Source of the DNA: DASUAO01 sp046484625
GTDB taxonomy: Bacteria; Actinomycetota; Acidimicrobiia; IMCC26256; PALSA-555
Assembly (NCBI GenBank): GCA_046484625.1
Contig: JAWOIO010000077.1
Location: 1-31,871 of the forward strand
DNA: 31,871 bases
Direction of reading: 5' to 3'
Shown: positions 7,186 through 15,071 of the stretch, piece after piece
Numbering within the stretch: the stretch's first letter is position 1
Layout of the letters: the number at the start of each line of letters is the position of its first letter
Translations under genes and position numbers: made by a program
Notes under the pieces: model-generated
Seen by the model: the letters and a program-made list of their open reading frames with translations, nothing else
Database searches by the model: none
Told to the model about the DNA's origin: nothing

Positions 7186-7968
7186 GTGGCGTCGCCCGTG
7201 TCCGAGACCGATCGAGAGCTCCGGGTGGAGGAGCTCGCCGACCGCGCCGGCTGCTCGGTCGACACGATCCGCTTCTACCAGAAGCGCCGGCTCCTCCCGT
7301 CGCCCCGGCGCGACGGCCGCATCGCCTGGTACGGGCCCGCGCACGTCGAGCGGCTCACCCAGATCCGGGACCTGCAGTCGCGGGGGCTGTCCCTCGCCCT
7401 GATCCGTCGCCTCCTCGACGGCGAGCTCGACGCGGCCGATGCACCGCTCGCCGCGGCCGTCGCCGACGAGTCACGGGGCGAGCTGCTCACGCTGCCCGAG
7501 CTCGCGACCCGCGCGGGCGTGCCGCTCGAGCTCCTCGAATCCGTCGCGGAGCAGGGGCTGCTCGTTGCCCGCCGACGCGACGGCATCGAGGGCTACGCCG
7601 CCGGGGACGCCGACATCGTGTCGGCCGGCCTCGAGCTGCTCGGCGCCGGTCTCCCCCTCGACGGGCTGCTCGCGCTCGCCGGCCGGCACCACGACGCTAC
7701 CCGTGAGATCGCGGAGGAAGCAGTGGCGATGTTCGACACGCACGTGCGGGCTCCGCTGCGTGACTCGGAACTCCCCGACGACGAGCGCGCCGCGCGCCTC
7801 GTCACCGCGTTCCGGACGCTCCTCCCGAACGTCACCACCCTCGTCGCGCACCACTTCCGCGACGTCCTCCTCGACGTCGCCCAGGAGCACCTCGAGTCGG
7901 TCGGCGAGCCGGCCGAGCTCCTCGCGGCCGCCGCGGAGCCCGGCTGGGGACGGGGGGCACCGGCATGA
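7186..7968 (+). CDS. MerR-family regulator with duplicated HTH region; candidate menaquinone regulator
   Basis: 260 residues from GTG. Residues 12-78 form a classical MerR DNA-binding domain (VEELADRAGCSVDTIRFYQKRRLL, then YGPAHVERLTQIRDLQSRGLSLALIRRLL). Residues 101-166 repeat the pattern in diverged form (LTLPELATRAGVPLELLESVAEQGLL, then ADIVSAGLELLGAGLPLDGLLAL), so a second MerR-like region is fused in tandem. The C-terminal helical part (about 167-250) would carry dimerisation or effector binding; there is no Cys metal site. It overlaps menG by 4 nt and is the first gene of the merR-menG-menF unit. A palindrome in its own promoter recurs before menE. The effector is unknown. Confidence 0.88.
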   Translation: MASPVSETDRELRVEELADRAGCSVDTIRFYQKRRLLPSPRRDGRIAWYGPAHVERLTQIRDLQSRGLSLALIRRLLDGELDAADAPLAAAVADESRGELLTLPELATRAGVPLELLESVAEQGLLVARRRDGIEGYAAGDADIVSAGLELLGAGLPLDGLLALAGRHHDATREIAEEAVAMFDTHVRAPLRDSELPDDERAARLVTAFRTLLPNVTTLVAHHFRDVLLDVAQEHLESVGEPAELLAAAAEPGWGRGAPA

Positions 7969-8678
7969 CGCGGACCAGCGTGGTCGGACCGCGCGGCGAG
8001 CTCCCGCAGGGCACCGAGAAGCGGCGGGCCGTGGAAGCCATGTTCGACCGCGTGGCGCCCGGCTACGACCGGATGAACCGGATCATCTCGCTCGGCCTCG
8101 ACACCCGGTGGCGCCGGCGCACCATCGCGGCGCTCGACCTCGCTCCCGGCGCGCGGGTGCTCGACCTCGCGTGCGGCACCGGCGACTTCAGCGCCGACCT
8201 GCGCGCGGCCGGTCACCGACCCGTCGGCGTCGACCTCTCGGCGGGGATGCTGAGCGCCGCGCGTGGCACCACGCCGCTCGCCCGTGCCGATGCCGCGGTG
8301 CTGCCGTTCCCCGACACGGCCTTCGATGCGGTCGTCTGCGGGTTCGCCCTCCGGAACTTCGTCGACCTCGGTGCGGTGCTGCGCGACTGCGCCCGGGTGC
8401 TCCGCCCCGGCGGGGCCGTCGGCGCACTCGACGCCGCCGTCCCCGAGCGCGCGTTGCTCAGAGCCGGGAACGCGGTCTGGTTTCGCGGCGCGGTGCCCCT
8501 GCTCGGTCGCCTCCTCTCGCGTGACCCGGAGGCGTACCGCTACCTCCCCGCGTCTACGGCCTATCTCCCCGAACCGGAGGACCTCGTCGAGCTGTTCGGC
8601 CAGGCGGGCTTCGACGGGGTAAAGCGCACGACGATGACCGGCGGATCGGTCCAGCTCCTGGTGGGGACGCGCCGATGA
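7965..8678 (+). CDS. menG: Demethylmenaquinone methyltransferase
   Basis: 237 residues, a class I SAM-dependent methyltransferase of the UbiE/MenG family. It performs the last step of menaquinone synthesis, C-methylation of demethylmenaquinone at the membrane face. The signature start VEAMFDRVAPGYDRMNRIISLGLDTRWRR (about 23-51), the SAM motif RVLDLACGTGDFS (64-76) and CGFALRNFVDLGAVLRDCARVLRPGG are diagnostic. The N-terminus is close to the family norm. The start overlaps the merR stop (ATGA) and its own stop overlaps menF the same way, so merR, menG and menF are one translationally coupled unit. Confidence 0.94.
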   Translation: MTRTSVVGPRGELPQGTEKRRAVEAMFDRVAPGYDRMNRIISLGLDTRWRRRTIAALDLAPGARVLDLACGTGDFSADLRAAGHRPVGVDLSAGMLSAARGTTPLARADAAVLPFPDTAFDAVVCGFALRNFVDLGAVLRDCARVLRPGGAVGALDAAVPERALLRAGNAVWFRGAVPLLGRLLSRDPEAYRYLPASTAYLPEPEDLVELFGQAGFDGVKRTTMTGGSVQLLVGTRR

Positions 8679-9856
8679 CCACCGCACCCGCCGCGCTCCG
8701 CGGGCTCCGCGCGGTGACCCGCCCGATCGACGCCCCGGCCGACCTCCTCGACGAGCTCGGCCCCGACGGGTTCGCCTGGCTGCAGGGTGACGTCGGATTC
8801 GTGACGTCGGGCGTGGCGACCCGCGTCCATCCCGACGACGTGGCCGCGGTCCTGGCGGAGGTCGACCACGACGACCAGGTCGGCACCAGCGGGTCCGGAC
8901 CGCTCGCGGTGGGCGCACTCCCGTTCACCCCCTCCACCACCTCCACGCTGGTCGTCCCGGCTCGCATCGTCGGCCGGCACGCCGACGGGCGGGGCTGGGT
9001 CACCGAGCTCGACGCAGCGACGACCGTCACCACCGCGCTGGGCCGGGCCCCTGCGCACTTCGAGGTCACGGAGAGGACCACCCCGGAGGCCTGGGCGACC
9101 GCAGTCGAGGCCGCGCTCGAGGCGATCCGCCGGGGCGAGCTCGAGAAGGTGGTCCTGGCCCGCGCGATCGAGATCGTCGCGGACCGCCCGTTCCTCCGGC
9201 GGGAGATCCTCGCCCGGCTCCGGGCCCAGCAGCCGGGGTGCTGTGTCTACGCCGACGGCGGCTTCCTCGGCGCGACGCCCGAGCTCCTCGTCCGTCGTGT
9301 CGGCGACCGGGTCACCTCACGCCCGATGGCCGGCTCCGCGAGCGCCGACGATCCGGTGGGGCTCGAGCGTCTCGCGGCGTCGACGAAGGACGCCCGTGAG
9401 CACCGCCTCGTCGTCGACGCGATCGTGGACACCCTGGCGCCGTGGTGCCGAGAGCTCCATGCCGAGGACATGCCCGTCGTGGCGTCGTTCGCGACCATCG
9501 CCCACCTCGCCACCGAGGTCGAGGGGACCCTGCAGGAGCCGGCGCCCGACGCGCTGACCCTCGCGCGCGCCCTGCACCCCACGCCCGCGGTGGGAGGCGC
9601 CCCGAGGCTGCCCGCACTCGCGGCGATCGCCACGCTCGAGGCCACCCCGCGCGGGAGCTACGCGGGTCCCGTCGGCTGGGTCGACACCCGCGGCGACGGC
9701 TCGTGGGGCGTGGCGCTGCGCGGCGCGGCCGTCGATGGCGCGACCGCGACCCTGCACGCGGGTGCCGGCATCGTCGACGGCTCGGTCGCCTCGGCCGAGT
9801 GGCGCGAGACCGAGGCGAAGCTCGCCCCGATGCGGCGCGCCCTCACGGGCGACTGA
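8675..9856 (+). CDS. menF: Isochorismate synthase (menaquinone type)
   Basis: 393 residues of the chorismate-binding (MST) family. It converts chorismate to isochorismate, the committed step toward menaquinone. The C-terminal catalytic core shows RGELEKVVLARAIEI, STKDAREHRLVVDAIVDTL, VEGTL, LHPTPAVGGAPR and PRGSYAGPVGWVD. The last three hold the magnesium-binding acidic residues and the chorismate site. No siderophore genes are near and it overlaps menG by 4 nt, which favours the respiratory MenF role over an EntC/DhbC role. It ends 6 nt from the convergent menD stop with no obvious terminator between. Confidence 0.92.
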   Translation: MTTAPAALRGLRAVTRPIDAPADLLDELGPDGFAWLQGDVGFVTSGVATRVHPDDVAAVLAEVDHDDQVGTSGSGPLAVGALPFTPSTTSTLVVPARIVGRHADGRGWVTELDAATTVTTALGRAPAHFEVTERTTPEAWATAVEAALEAIRRGELEKVVLARAIEIVADRPFLRREILARLRAQQPGCCVYADGGFLGATPELLVRRVGDRVTSRPMAGSASADDPVGLERLAASTKDAREHRLVVDAIVDTLAPWCRELHAEDMPVVASFATIAHLATEVEGTLQEPAPDALTLARALHPTPAVGGAPRLPALAAIATLEATPRGSYAGPVGWVDTRGDGSWGVALRGAAVDGATATLHAGAGIVDGSVASAEWRETEAKLAPMRRALTGD

Positions 9857-9862
9857 GCCGCG

Positions 9863-11617
9863 TCAGCCGTTCGACGCGAGCAGCGCGACCGCCGCCGCGG
9901 TCGCGCGCCACGCGGCTTCGTGACGGGCCACGTTCGTCGCCCGGTCCGTGCGCGCCAGCACCATGCGCACTCCCCCGGCGCCGACCGCTGCCGCCACGGC
10001 CGGACCGACGTCGCCCGGCTCGGTCACCTCGGTGCACGGGATCCCGTGCACCGCCGCGAGCGCGGTCAGGTCGAGGCCGTGCGGGGTCCCGAACAGCCGC
10101 TCGAAATCACCGGGCGGGACCGCGGGACTGGACGCCTGCGGCAGGAACGAGAAGATCCCTCCGCCGTCGTTGTCGACGACGACGAACGTGACGTCCAGCT
10201 CGCGCGCCCGGGCGCCGAGCAGGCCGTTGCTGTCGTGGAGGAAGCACAGGTCGCCGAGCAGGCCGACGGTCGGACCGGCCCACCCGGCGCCGACCCCGAG
10301 CACCGTCGAGACCACGCCGTCGATCCCGTTCACGCCACGGTTCGCGAAGAGGCGAACGCCGTCGCGCGGGGCCGCGAAGCTCTCCACGTCGCGCACGGGC
10401 ATGCTCGACGCCACGACGAGTGCTGCACCCGCGGGGACGGAGGCGACGACGTCGCGGGCGATCCGGCCCTCGAAGAGCACCGGCTCGGCGTCACAGTGTG
10501 TGTCGAGCGCGACGCGGCCCGCGCGCTCGACCTCGGCCCATCGACGCGACCACTCCGAGACCGAGGCCGGGGGGTCGAGGCGCCGGGCCACCAGCCGGAG
10601 CAGCGCGTCCGGATCGCACACGAGCCGATCGGTCGCGGCCCGTGTCGGGTCGAGCCACCGGTCGTCGGGATCGATCAGCCAGGTGGTCGACGCAACGTCG
10701 AGCGCACGTCGGGCGGCCGCGCCGGTGAGCGGTGCTCCGACCCGGACGGTCGCCTCGGGCGCGAGCGACCGAGCCACGTCGGCATCGCGGAGGAGCGCGT
10801 CGTACGTGGAGACGACCACGCCGCCACCCGGCAGTGTGGTCCGCAGGTTCGAGAGCGGATCCGCGAAGAGGACCCACCCCGTCGCGGCGAGGAACGCACC
10901 CGCGACCGCGGGCGACACGCCGGCACCCCACCCGGCTGCGAGCACGCCGCGCGGCGCCGCACGGACGGCGTCGACGAGCGCGTCGACCTGGGCGTCGGTG
11001 GGCAGGCGGGATCCGGCGTGCGATCTCACCGAGGGCACCTCGCCCGGACGGGAGTCGGCCGAGTCGACGGTCGCCTCGGGCGGGACGAGCGGCTCGCGGA
11101 AGGGCAGGTTGAGGTGGACGGGTCCCGCGGGAGGACCGAGCGCGCTCGCCACCGACCGGGCCCCGAGGTGCCGCCACGTCCCCAGGACGTCGGGACCGTC
11201 GAACGCCACGCCGGGGTCGTGGAACCAGCGCACCGCCTCGCCGAAGAGGTGGTGCTGTGAGACGGTCTGACCAGCCCCGACGTCGTGCAGCTCGGGGGGC
11301 CGGTCGGCGGTGCAGACGACGAGCGGCACCCGTCCGTGGTGGGCCTCCAACACGGCGCCGTGGAAGTGCGCGCCCGCGGTGCCCGAGGTGCAGCACAGGA
11401 CCGCGGGACACCCGGTCGCCTGGCCGAGCCCCAGCGCGAACCCCGCGGCGGAGCGCTCGTCGAGCAGCACGTGCACCCGGACCCGGGGCTCGCCCGCAAG
11501 GGCCAGGGCCAAGGGCGTCGAGCGGGAGCCCGGCGCGACGACCGCGTCGGTGACCCCGGAGCGCACCCACTCGTCGACGAGGACGCGGACCGCCGCTGAC
11601 CCCGGATCCGACCTCAT
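9863..11617 (-). CDS. menD: SEPHCHC synthase MenD
   Basis: 584 residues, a thiamine-diphosphate enzyme that joins 2-oxoglutarate (after decarboxylation) to isochorismate. The N-terminal domain has VVAPGSRSTPLALAL and LDERSAAGFALGLGQATG (catalytic Glu of the TPP fold), followed by CCTSGTAGAHFHGAVLEAHH. The C-terminal domain has the TPP/Mg motif GDLCFLHDSNGLL and FVVVDNDGGGIFSFLPQ, typical of MenD. The start at 11617 is chosen for AGGTGAGG just upstream; an in-frame ATG at 11689 would add 24 residues with no family match. The gene is transcribed alone, divergent from menH (74 nt between starts). Confidence 0.95.
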   Translation of the reverse strand: MRSDPGSAAVRVLVDEWVRSGVTDAVVAPGSRSTPLALALAGEPRVRVHVLLDERSAAGFALGLGQATGCPAVLCCTSGTAGAHFHGAVLEAHHGRVPLVVCTADRPPELHDVGAGQTVSQHHLFGEAVRWFHDPGVAFDGPDVLGTWRHLGARSVASALGPPAGPVHLNLPFREPLVPPEATVDSADSRPGEVPSVRSHAGSRLPTDAQVDALVDAVRAAPRGVLAAGWGAGVSPAVAGAFLAATGWVLFADPLSNLRTTLPGGGVVVSTYDALLRDADVARSLAPEATVRVGAPLTGAAARRALDVASTTWLIDPDDRWLDPTRAATDRLVCDPDALLRLVARRLDPPASVSEWSRRWAEVERAGRVALDTHCDAEPVLFEGRIARDVVASVPAGAALVVASSMPVRDVESFAAPRDGVRLFANRGVNGIDGVVSTVLGVGAGWAGPTVGLLGDLCFLHDSNGLLGARARELDVTFVVVDNDGGGIFSFLPQASSPAVPPGDFERLFGTPHGLDLTALAAVHGIPCTEVTEPGDVGPAVAAAVGAGGVRMVLARTDRATNVARHEAAWRATAAAVALLASNG

Positions 11618-11691
11618 GGCCTCACCTGGCTCATGGGGCGCCGGGCGCGACCGATCGCATCGCCCGACGTCGGGGATGGGAGGATGCACGG

Positions 11692-12396
11692 ATGCGCGTC
11701 CGTCTCGTCCACGGGTTCACCCTGACCCCACAGACCTGGAACCCGGTCGAGGCGCGCCTGCCACCGGACTGGGACGTGCAGGCGCTGGAGGTCCCCGACG
11801 GGCTCGACTTCGTCGCGACCGCCGACGCGCTCGCCCATCGGGGCGGGGTCGGGACCTGGGTCGGGTACTCGATGGGGGCCCGCCTGTGCCTGCGGCTCGC
11901 GCTCGACCACCCGGCGCGCGTGGATCGGCTGGTGCTCATGAGCGGGACGGCGGGCATCGCGTCGGCCGCCGAGCGCCGGACCCGTCGCGCCGCCGACGCG
12001 CAGCTCGCCCACGAGATCGAGCGCGACGGCCATGCGCCGTTCCTCGAGCGCTGGCTCGAGCAGCGCCTCTTCGAGACGCTGCCCCGCCGGTCGGCCATGC
12101 TCGACGAGCGGATCCGCGGCAACACGGCCCCCCGGCTCGTGCACCAGCTGCGGGCACTCGGGGTGGGCAGCCAGGAGCCGCTCTGGGACCGGCTCCCGTC
12201 GCTCGACATGCCCGTCCTCCTCGTCACCGGACAGTGGGACCGGGCCTACACCGAACTGGCCCAACAGATGGCGGCCGCCATCGGCGAGCGCGCCACGCAC
12301 GTGGTGATCGAGAAGGCGGGCCACGCGCTGCACCTCGAGCGTCCCGACGAGGTCGCTCATGCGCTCACCACCTGGCTCGACGGGACGACCGCGTAG
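11692..12396 (+). CDS. menH: SHCHC synthase-type alpha/beta hydrolase MenH
   Basis: 234 residues with an alpha/beta-hydrolase fold. LVHGFTLTPQTW forms the oxyanion region, GYSMGARLCLRLAL carries the nucleophile Ser, GQWDRAY supplies the acid Asp and KAGHALHLERP the His. This set and the small cap match MenH, which eliminates pyruvate from SEPHCHC to give SHCHC. Position between menD and menC supports the call over a generic hydrolase. GGGAGG lies about 8 nt before the ATG. Its last 40 nt overlap the 3' end of the convergent menC gene. Confidence 0.88.
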   Translation: MRVRLVHGFTLTPQTWNPVEARLPPDWDVQALEVPDGLDFVATADALAHRGGVGTWVGYSMGARLCLRLALDHPARVDRLVLMSGTAGIASAAERRTRRAADAQLAHEIERDGHAPFLERWLEQRLFETLPRRSAMLDERIRGNTAPRLVHQLRALGVGSQEPLWDRLPSLDMPVLLVTGQWDRAYTELAQQMAAAIGERATHVVIEKAGHALHLERPDEVAHALTTWLDGTTA

Positions 12397-13214
12397 CGCG
12401 CAAGGAGCGCGGGGTCCGGTGTCACCGTGCGCCACGTCAGCCAGCCGTGCTCGGCGACCAGTGGGCGGGCCGTGACGTCCGGAGCCGTTGCCGAGGAAGT
12501 CGCGAGGCCGGCCCCGAGCGGGAGGTCCGGCAGGGCGCAGGCGAGCGCGAGGCCGGCGAGCACTCCGACGGACGTCTCCATCATCGAGGTCGGGAGCACC
12601 GGAAGCCCCGAAGCGTCCGCGACATCGAGCGCGGCGCGCACGCCGCCGAGCGGCTGCACCTTCAGGACGATCACGTCGGCCGCATCCAGCGCGCGTGCGC
12701 GACGCGCGTCCTCGATGTCGCGGATCGACTCGTCGGCGGCGACGGGGATCGAACAGGACCGCCGGAGGACCGCCAGCTCGTCCAGCGTCGCGACCGGCTG
12801 CTCGAAGAGCTCGACCTCGAGCCGTGCGAGGTCACGTCCGACCGCGATGGCGGTGTCGACGTCCCACGCCGCGTTCGCGTCGACCCGGAGCCCGATCCCG
12901 GGGCCGACGACATCGCGCACGCGGGCCACGAGATCGCGGTCGGCGGGCACGCGCATCTTGACCTTCACGGCCGGGAACCCGGCGAGGGCATCGGCGTCGA
13001 AGTCGGCGGACCGCACGAGCGCGTTGACCGCGACGCGCTCGCGGACGCGCGGCGGATACCCCCGGGCCGCCGCCTCGACCGCGGCTCGGTGCGCCTTCGC
13101 CGGGTCGCACGGGTATCCGGGGATCGGCGAGGCCTCGCCCCACCCTCCCGGACCTTCGAGCAGGAGGACGTCGCGCGTCCCCACCCGCAGCCGGTGCTCG
13201 GTCAGCACGGTCAC
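12357..13214 (-). CDS. menC: o-Succinylbenzoate synthase
   Basis: 285 residues of the enolase superfamily, dehydrating SHCHC to o-succinylbenzoate. The catalytic residues are visible: Lys in AVKVKMRV, metal ligands Asp in LRVDANAAW, Glu in ELFEQPV and Asp in VAADESIRD, then Lys in VLKVQPLGG. The N-terminal capping domain is shorter than in E. coli MenC, as is usual in actinobacteria. Its ATG overlaps the menA stop by 4 nt (ATGA). The 3' end runs 40 nt into menH on the other strand, so convergent transcripts would be complementary there. Confidence 0.93.
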   Translation of the reverse strand: MTVLTEHRLRVGTRDVLLLEGPGGWGEASPIPGYPCDPAKAHRAAVEAAARGYPPRVRERVAVNALVRSADFDADALAGFPAVKVKMRVPADRDLVARVRDVVGPGIGLRVDANAAWDVDTAIAVGRDLARLEVELFEQPVATLDELAVLRRSCSIPVAADESIRDIEDARRARALDAADVIVLKVQPLGGVRAALDVADASGLPVLPTSMMETSVGVLAGLALACALPDLPLGAGLATSSATAPDVTARPLVAEHGWLTWRTVTPDPALLARYAVVPSSQVVSA

Positions 13215-14086
13215 GCCGAGAGCCAGAGCCCGACGGCCAGCAACACCCCGACCACGACCTCGAGGCGGGCCGTGGCCACCAGCGCACCCACGAGCGCCGG
13301 GGCATCGCGGGATCGGAGCACCGCGCGGGTGGGCGCCACCGCCAGGGGGATCGCCAGCAGGGCGAGCAGGGCCCAGGGAGCGTCGAGCGCCACGGGGATC
13401 ACGGCGAGGAACGCCCCGCCGACGCAGACGACGTACAACACCCGGGTCCGGGCGGGACCGAGGCGGACGGCCAGGGTCCGCTTCCCGCTAGCGGCGTCGG
13501 TGTCGAGGTCGCGGACGTTGTTCGCGACGAGAATCGCCGTCGCGAGCAGCCCGACGGTCAGCGATCCCCACCACGCGGTTCCGGGAACCCGCTCGAGCTG
13601 GACGAACGCCGACCCGGCCGTCGCGACGAAGCCGAAGAACGTGAGCACCATGACCTCGCCGAGGCCGTGGTACCCGTAGGGCCTCGGCCCGCCCGTGTAC
13701 CCGAGCGCGGCGACGATCGCCGCCGCACCGACCGCGACGAGCCACCACGAGACGATCGCCGCGAGCGCGAGTCCGGCCGCGGCGGCGACCAGCAGCGCGA
13801 GCCCCGCCGCGGTCGCGACCGCGCGGGGGGTCGCGAGCCCGGTCGCGGTCAGCCGTACCGGCCCCTTCCGGTGACGGTCGGTGCCGCGCACGCCGTCGGA
13901 GTAGTCGTTCGCGTAGTTCACGCCGACCTGCATCCCGACGGCCACGACGAGTGCGAGGGCGGCCCGTCCCCACGAGGTCGTCCCGACGTCGTGGTGCGCG
14001 GCCGCGGTGCCGACGACGACCGGTGCGATCGCCGCCCCCAGCGTGCGCGGCCGGGCACCGGCCACCCACAGACGGACCCCGGTCAC
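13211..14086 (-). CDS. menA: 1,4-Dihydroxy-2-naphthoate polyprenyltransferase
   Basis: 291 residues, a UbiA-fold integral membrane enzyme with about nine hydrophobic segments. It attaches the polyprenyl tail to DHNA. The two Asp-rich motifs that bind Mg and the prenyl diphosphate are clear: NYANDYSDGVRGTD (early loop) and NNVRDLDTDAASGKRTLAVRLG (later loop). GTG at 14086 is taken as start because it comes 1 nt after the menB stop and starts the family-typical VRLWVAGARPRTLGAAIAP; an in-frame ATG at 14155 lies inside menB. The unit reads menB, menA, menC with almost no spacing. Confidence 0.93.
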   Translation of the reverse strand: MTGVRLWVAGARPRTLGAAIAPVVVGTAAAHHDVGTTSWGRAALALVVAVGMQVGVNYANDYSDGVRGTDRHRKGPVRLTATGLATPRAVATAAGLALLVAAAAGLALAAIVSWWLVAVGAAAIVAALGYTGGPRPYGYHGLGEVMVLTFFGFVATAGSAFVQLERVPGTAWWGSLTVGLLATAILVANNVRDLDTDAASGKRTLAVRLGPARTRVLYVVCVGGAFLAVIPVALDAPWALLALLAIPLAVAPTRAVLRSRDAPALVGALVATARLEVVVGVLLAVGLWLSA

Positions 14087-14087
14087 G

Positions 14088-14966
14088 TCAGGGGCGCTTG
14101 GGGAAGCGGTCGAACTCGGGCTTGCGCTTCTCGAGGTACGCCTGCTTGCCCTCACGCGCCTCTTCGGTCATGTAATAGAGGAGCGTCGCGTCACCGGCGA
14201 GCTGCTGGATGCCGGCGAGCCCGTCGTCGGCGGCGTTCATCGAGGCCTTGAGCATCCGCAGGGCCAGCGGGCTGTGGTCGAGCATCCGGGCGCACCACGC
14301 GACCGTCGTGACCTCGAGCTCCTCGAGCGGCACGACGGTGTTCACGAGACCCATGCGCTCGGCCTCGGCGGCGTCGTACTGCTCGCACAGGAACCAGATC
14401 TCCCGCGCCTTCTTCTGTCCCACCGATGCCGCCAGCAGGCCCGAGCCGTACCCACCGTCGAACGAGCCGACCTTGGGACCGGTCTGGCCGAACCGGGCGT
14501 TGTCGGCCGCGATCGTCAGGTCGCACACGACGTGGAGCACGTGGCCGCCGCCGATCGCGTAGCCCGCGACCATCGCGACGACCGGCTTCGGGAGCCGACG
14601 GATCTGCACCTGGAGGTCGAGCACGTTGAGCCGACCGATGCCGTCGTCGCCGACGTAGCCGTCGTCGCCGCGGATCCGCTGGTCGCCGCCAGAGCAGAAC
14701 GCCTCCGACCCCGCTCCGGTGAGGATGATGACGCCGACGGTCGGGTCGTCGCGGGCCGCCTCGAACGCGTCGCGCAGCTCGAACAGGGTGCGGGGCCGGA
14801 ACGCGTTGCGGACCTCGGGGCGGTCGATCGTGATCTTGGCGATCCGCCCGCCCTCGAGCTCGGCCGTCTCGTAGCGGATGTCGGTGAACTCGGTGTCGCC
14901 GGGCTTCCAGTCCGCCCCCGGCGTGATGGCCGGGGACTCGGCGGCGGGCTGTGGGGACTCGGCCAT
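14088..14966 (-). CDS. menB: 1,4-Dihydroxy-2-naphthoyl-CoA synthase
   Basis: 292 residues of the crotonase family, cyclising o-succinylbenzoyl-CoA to DHNA-CoA. It is separated from ordinary hydratases by SGGDQRIRGDDGYV, GGGHVLHVVCDLTIAADNARFGQTGPKVGSFDGGYGSG and the C-terminal YYMTEEAREGKQAYLEKRKPEFDRF tail. The residue before PKVGSFDGG is Gly (QTGPKVG), as in E. coli MenB, where bicarbonate acts as the catalytic base; mycobacterial MenB has Asp there. This predicts the bicarbonate-dependent type. AGGAG lies 8 nt before the ATG. First gene of menB-menA-menC, divergent from menE across 105 nt. Confidence 0.95.
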   Translation of the reverse strand: MAESPQPAAESPAITPGADWKPGDTEFTDIRYETAELEGGRIAKITIDRPEVRNAFRPRTLFELRDAFEAARDDPTVGVIILTGAGSEAFCSGGDQRIRGDDGYVGDDGIGRLNVLDLQVQIRRLPKPVVAMVAGYAIGGGHVLHVVCDLTIAADNARFGQTGPKVGSFDGGYGSGLLAASVGQKKAREIWFLCEQYDAAEAERMGLVNTVVPLEELEVTTVAWCARMLDHSPLALRMLKASMNAADDGLAGIQQLAGDATLLYYMTEEAREGKQAYLEKRKPEFDRFPKRP

Positions 14967-15016
14967 GTGGTGGCTCCTGTGGTCGTGCGGCGGTGGGCGG
15001 CGCCGATGGGCGCCCG

Positions 15017-15058
15017 GAGGCGGGGCGCGGGAATGCTGGGAGTGATCGCTCCTACGGT
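15017..15058 (+). promoter_or_regulatory. menE promoter with the merR-type operator
   Basis: GAGGCGGGGCGCG (15017-15029), a 7-nt spacer and TGGGAGTGATCGCTCCTA (15037-15054) reproduce the element before merR, where the spacer is 9 nt. The palindrome is GGAGTGATCGCTCC (15039-15052), one mismatch from the merR copy. TACGGT (15053-15058) is the putative -10, and the GTG start follows 13 nt later. As the element also lies upstream of divergent menB, it may control both directions. Confidence 0.72.
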
Positions 15059-15071
15059 ACGCTCCGCCGTC

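Noticed and set aside
8675..9856. Siderophore-type isochorismate synthase (EntC/DhbC)
   Set aside because: Overlaps menG and lies among all other men genes; no entA, entB or NRPS genes nearby.
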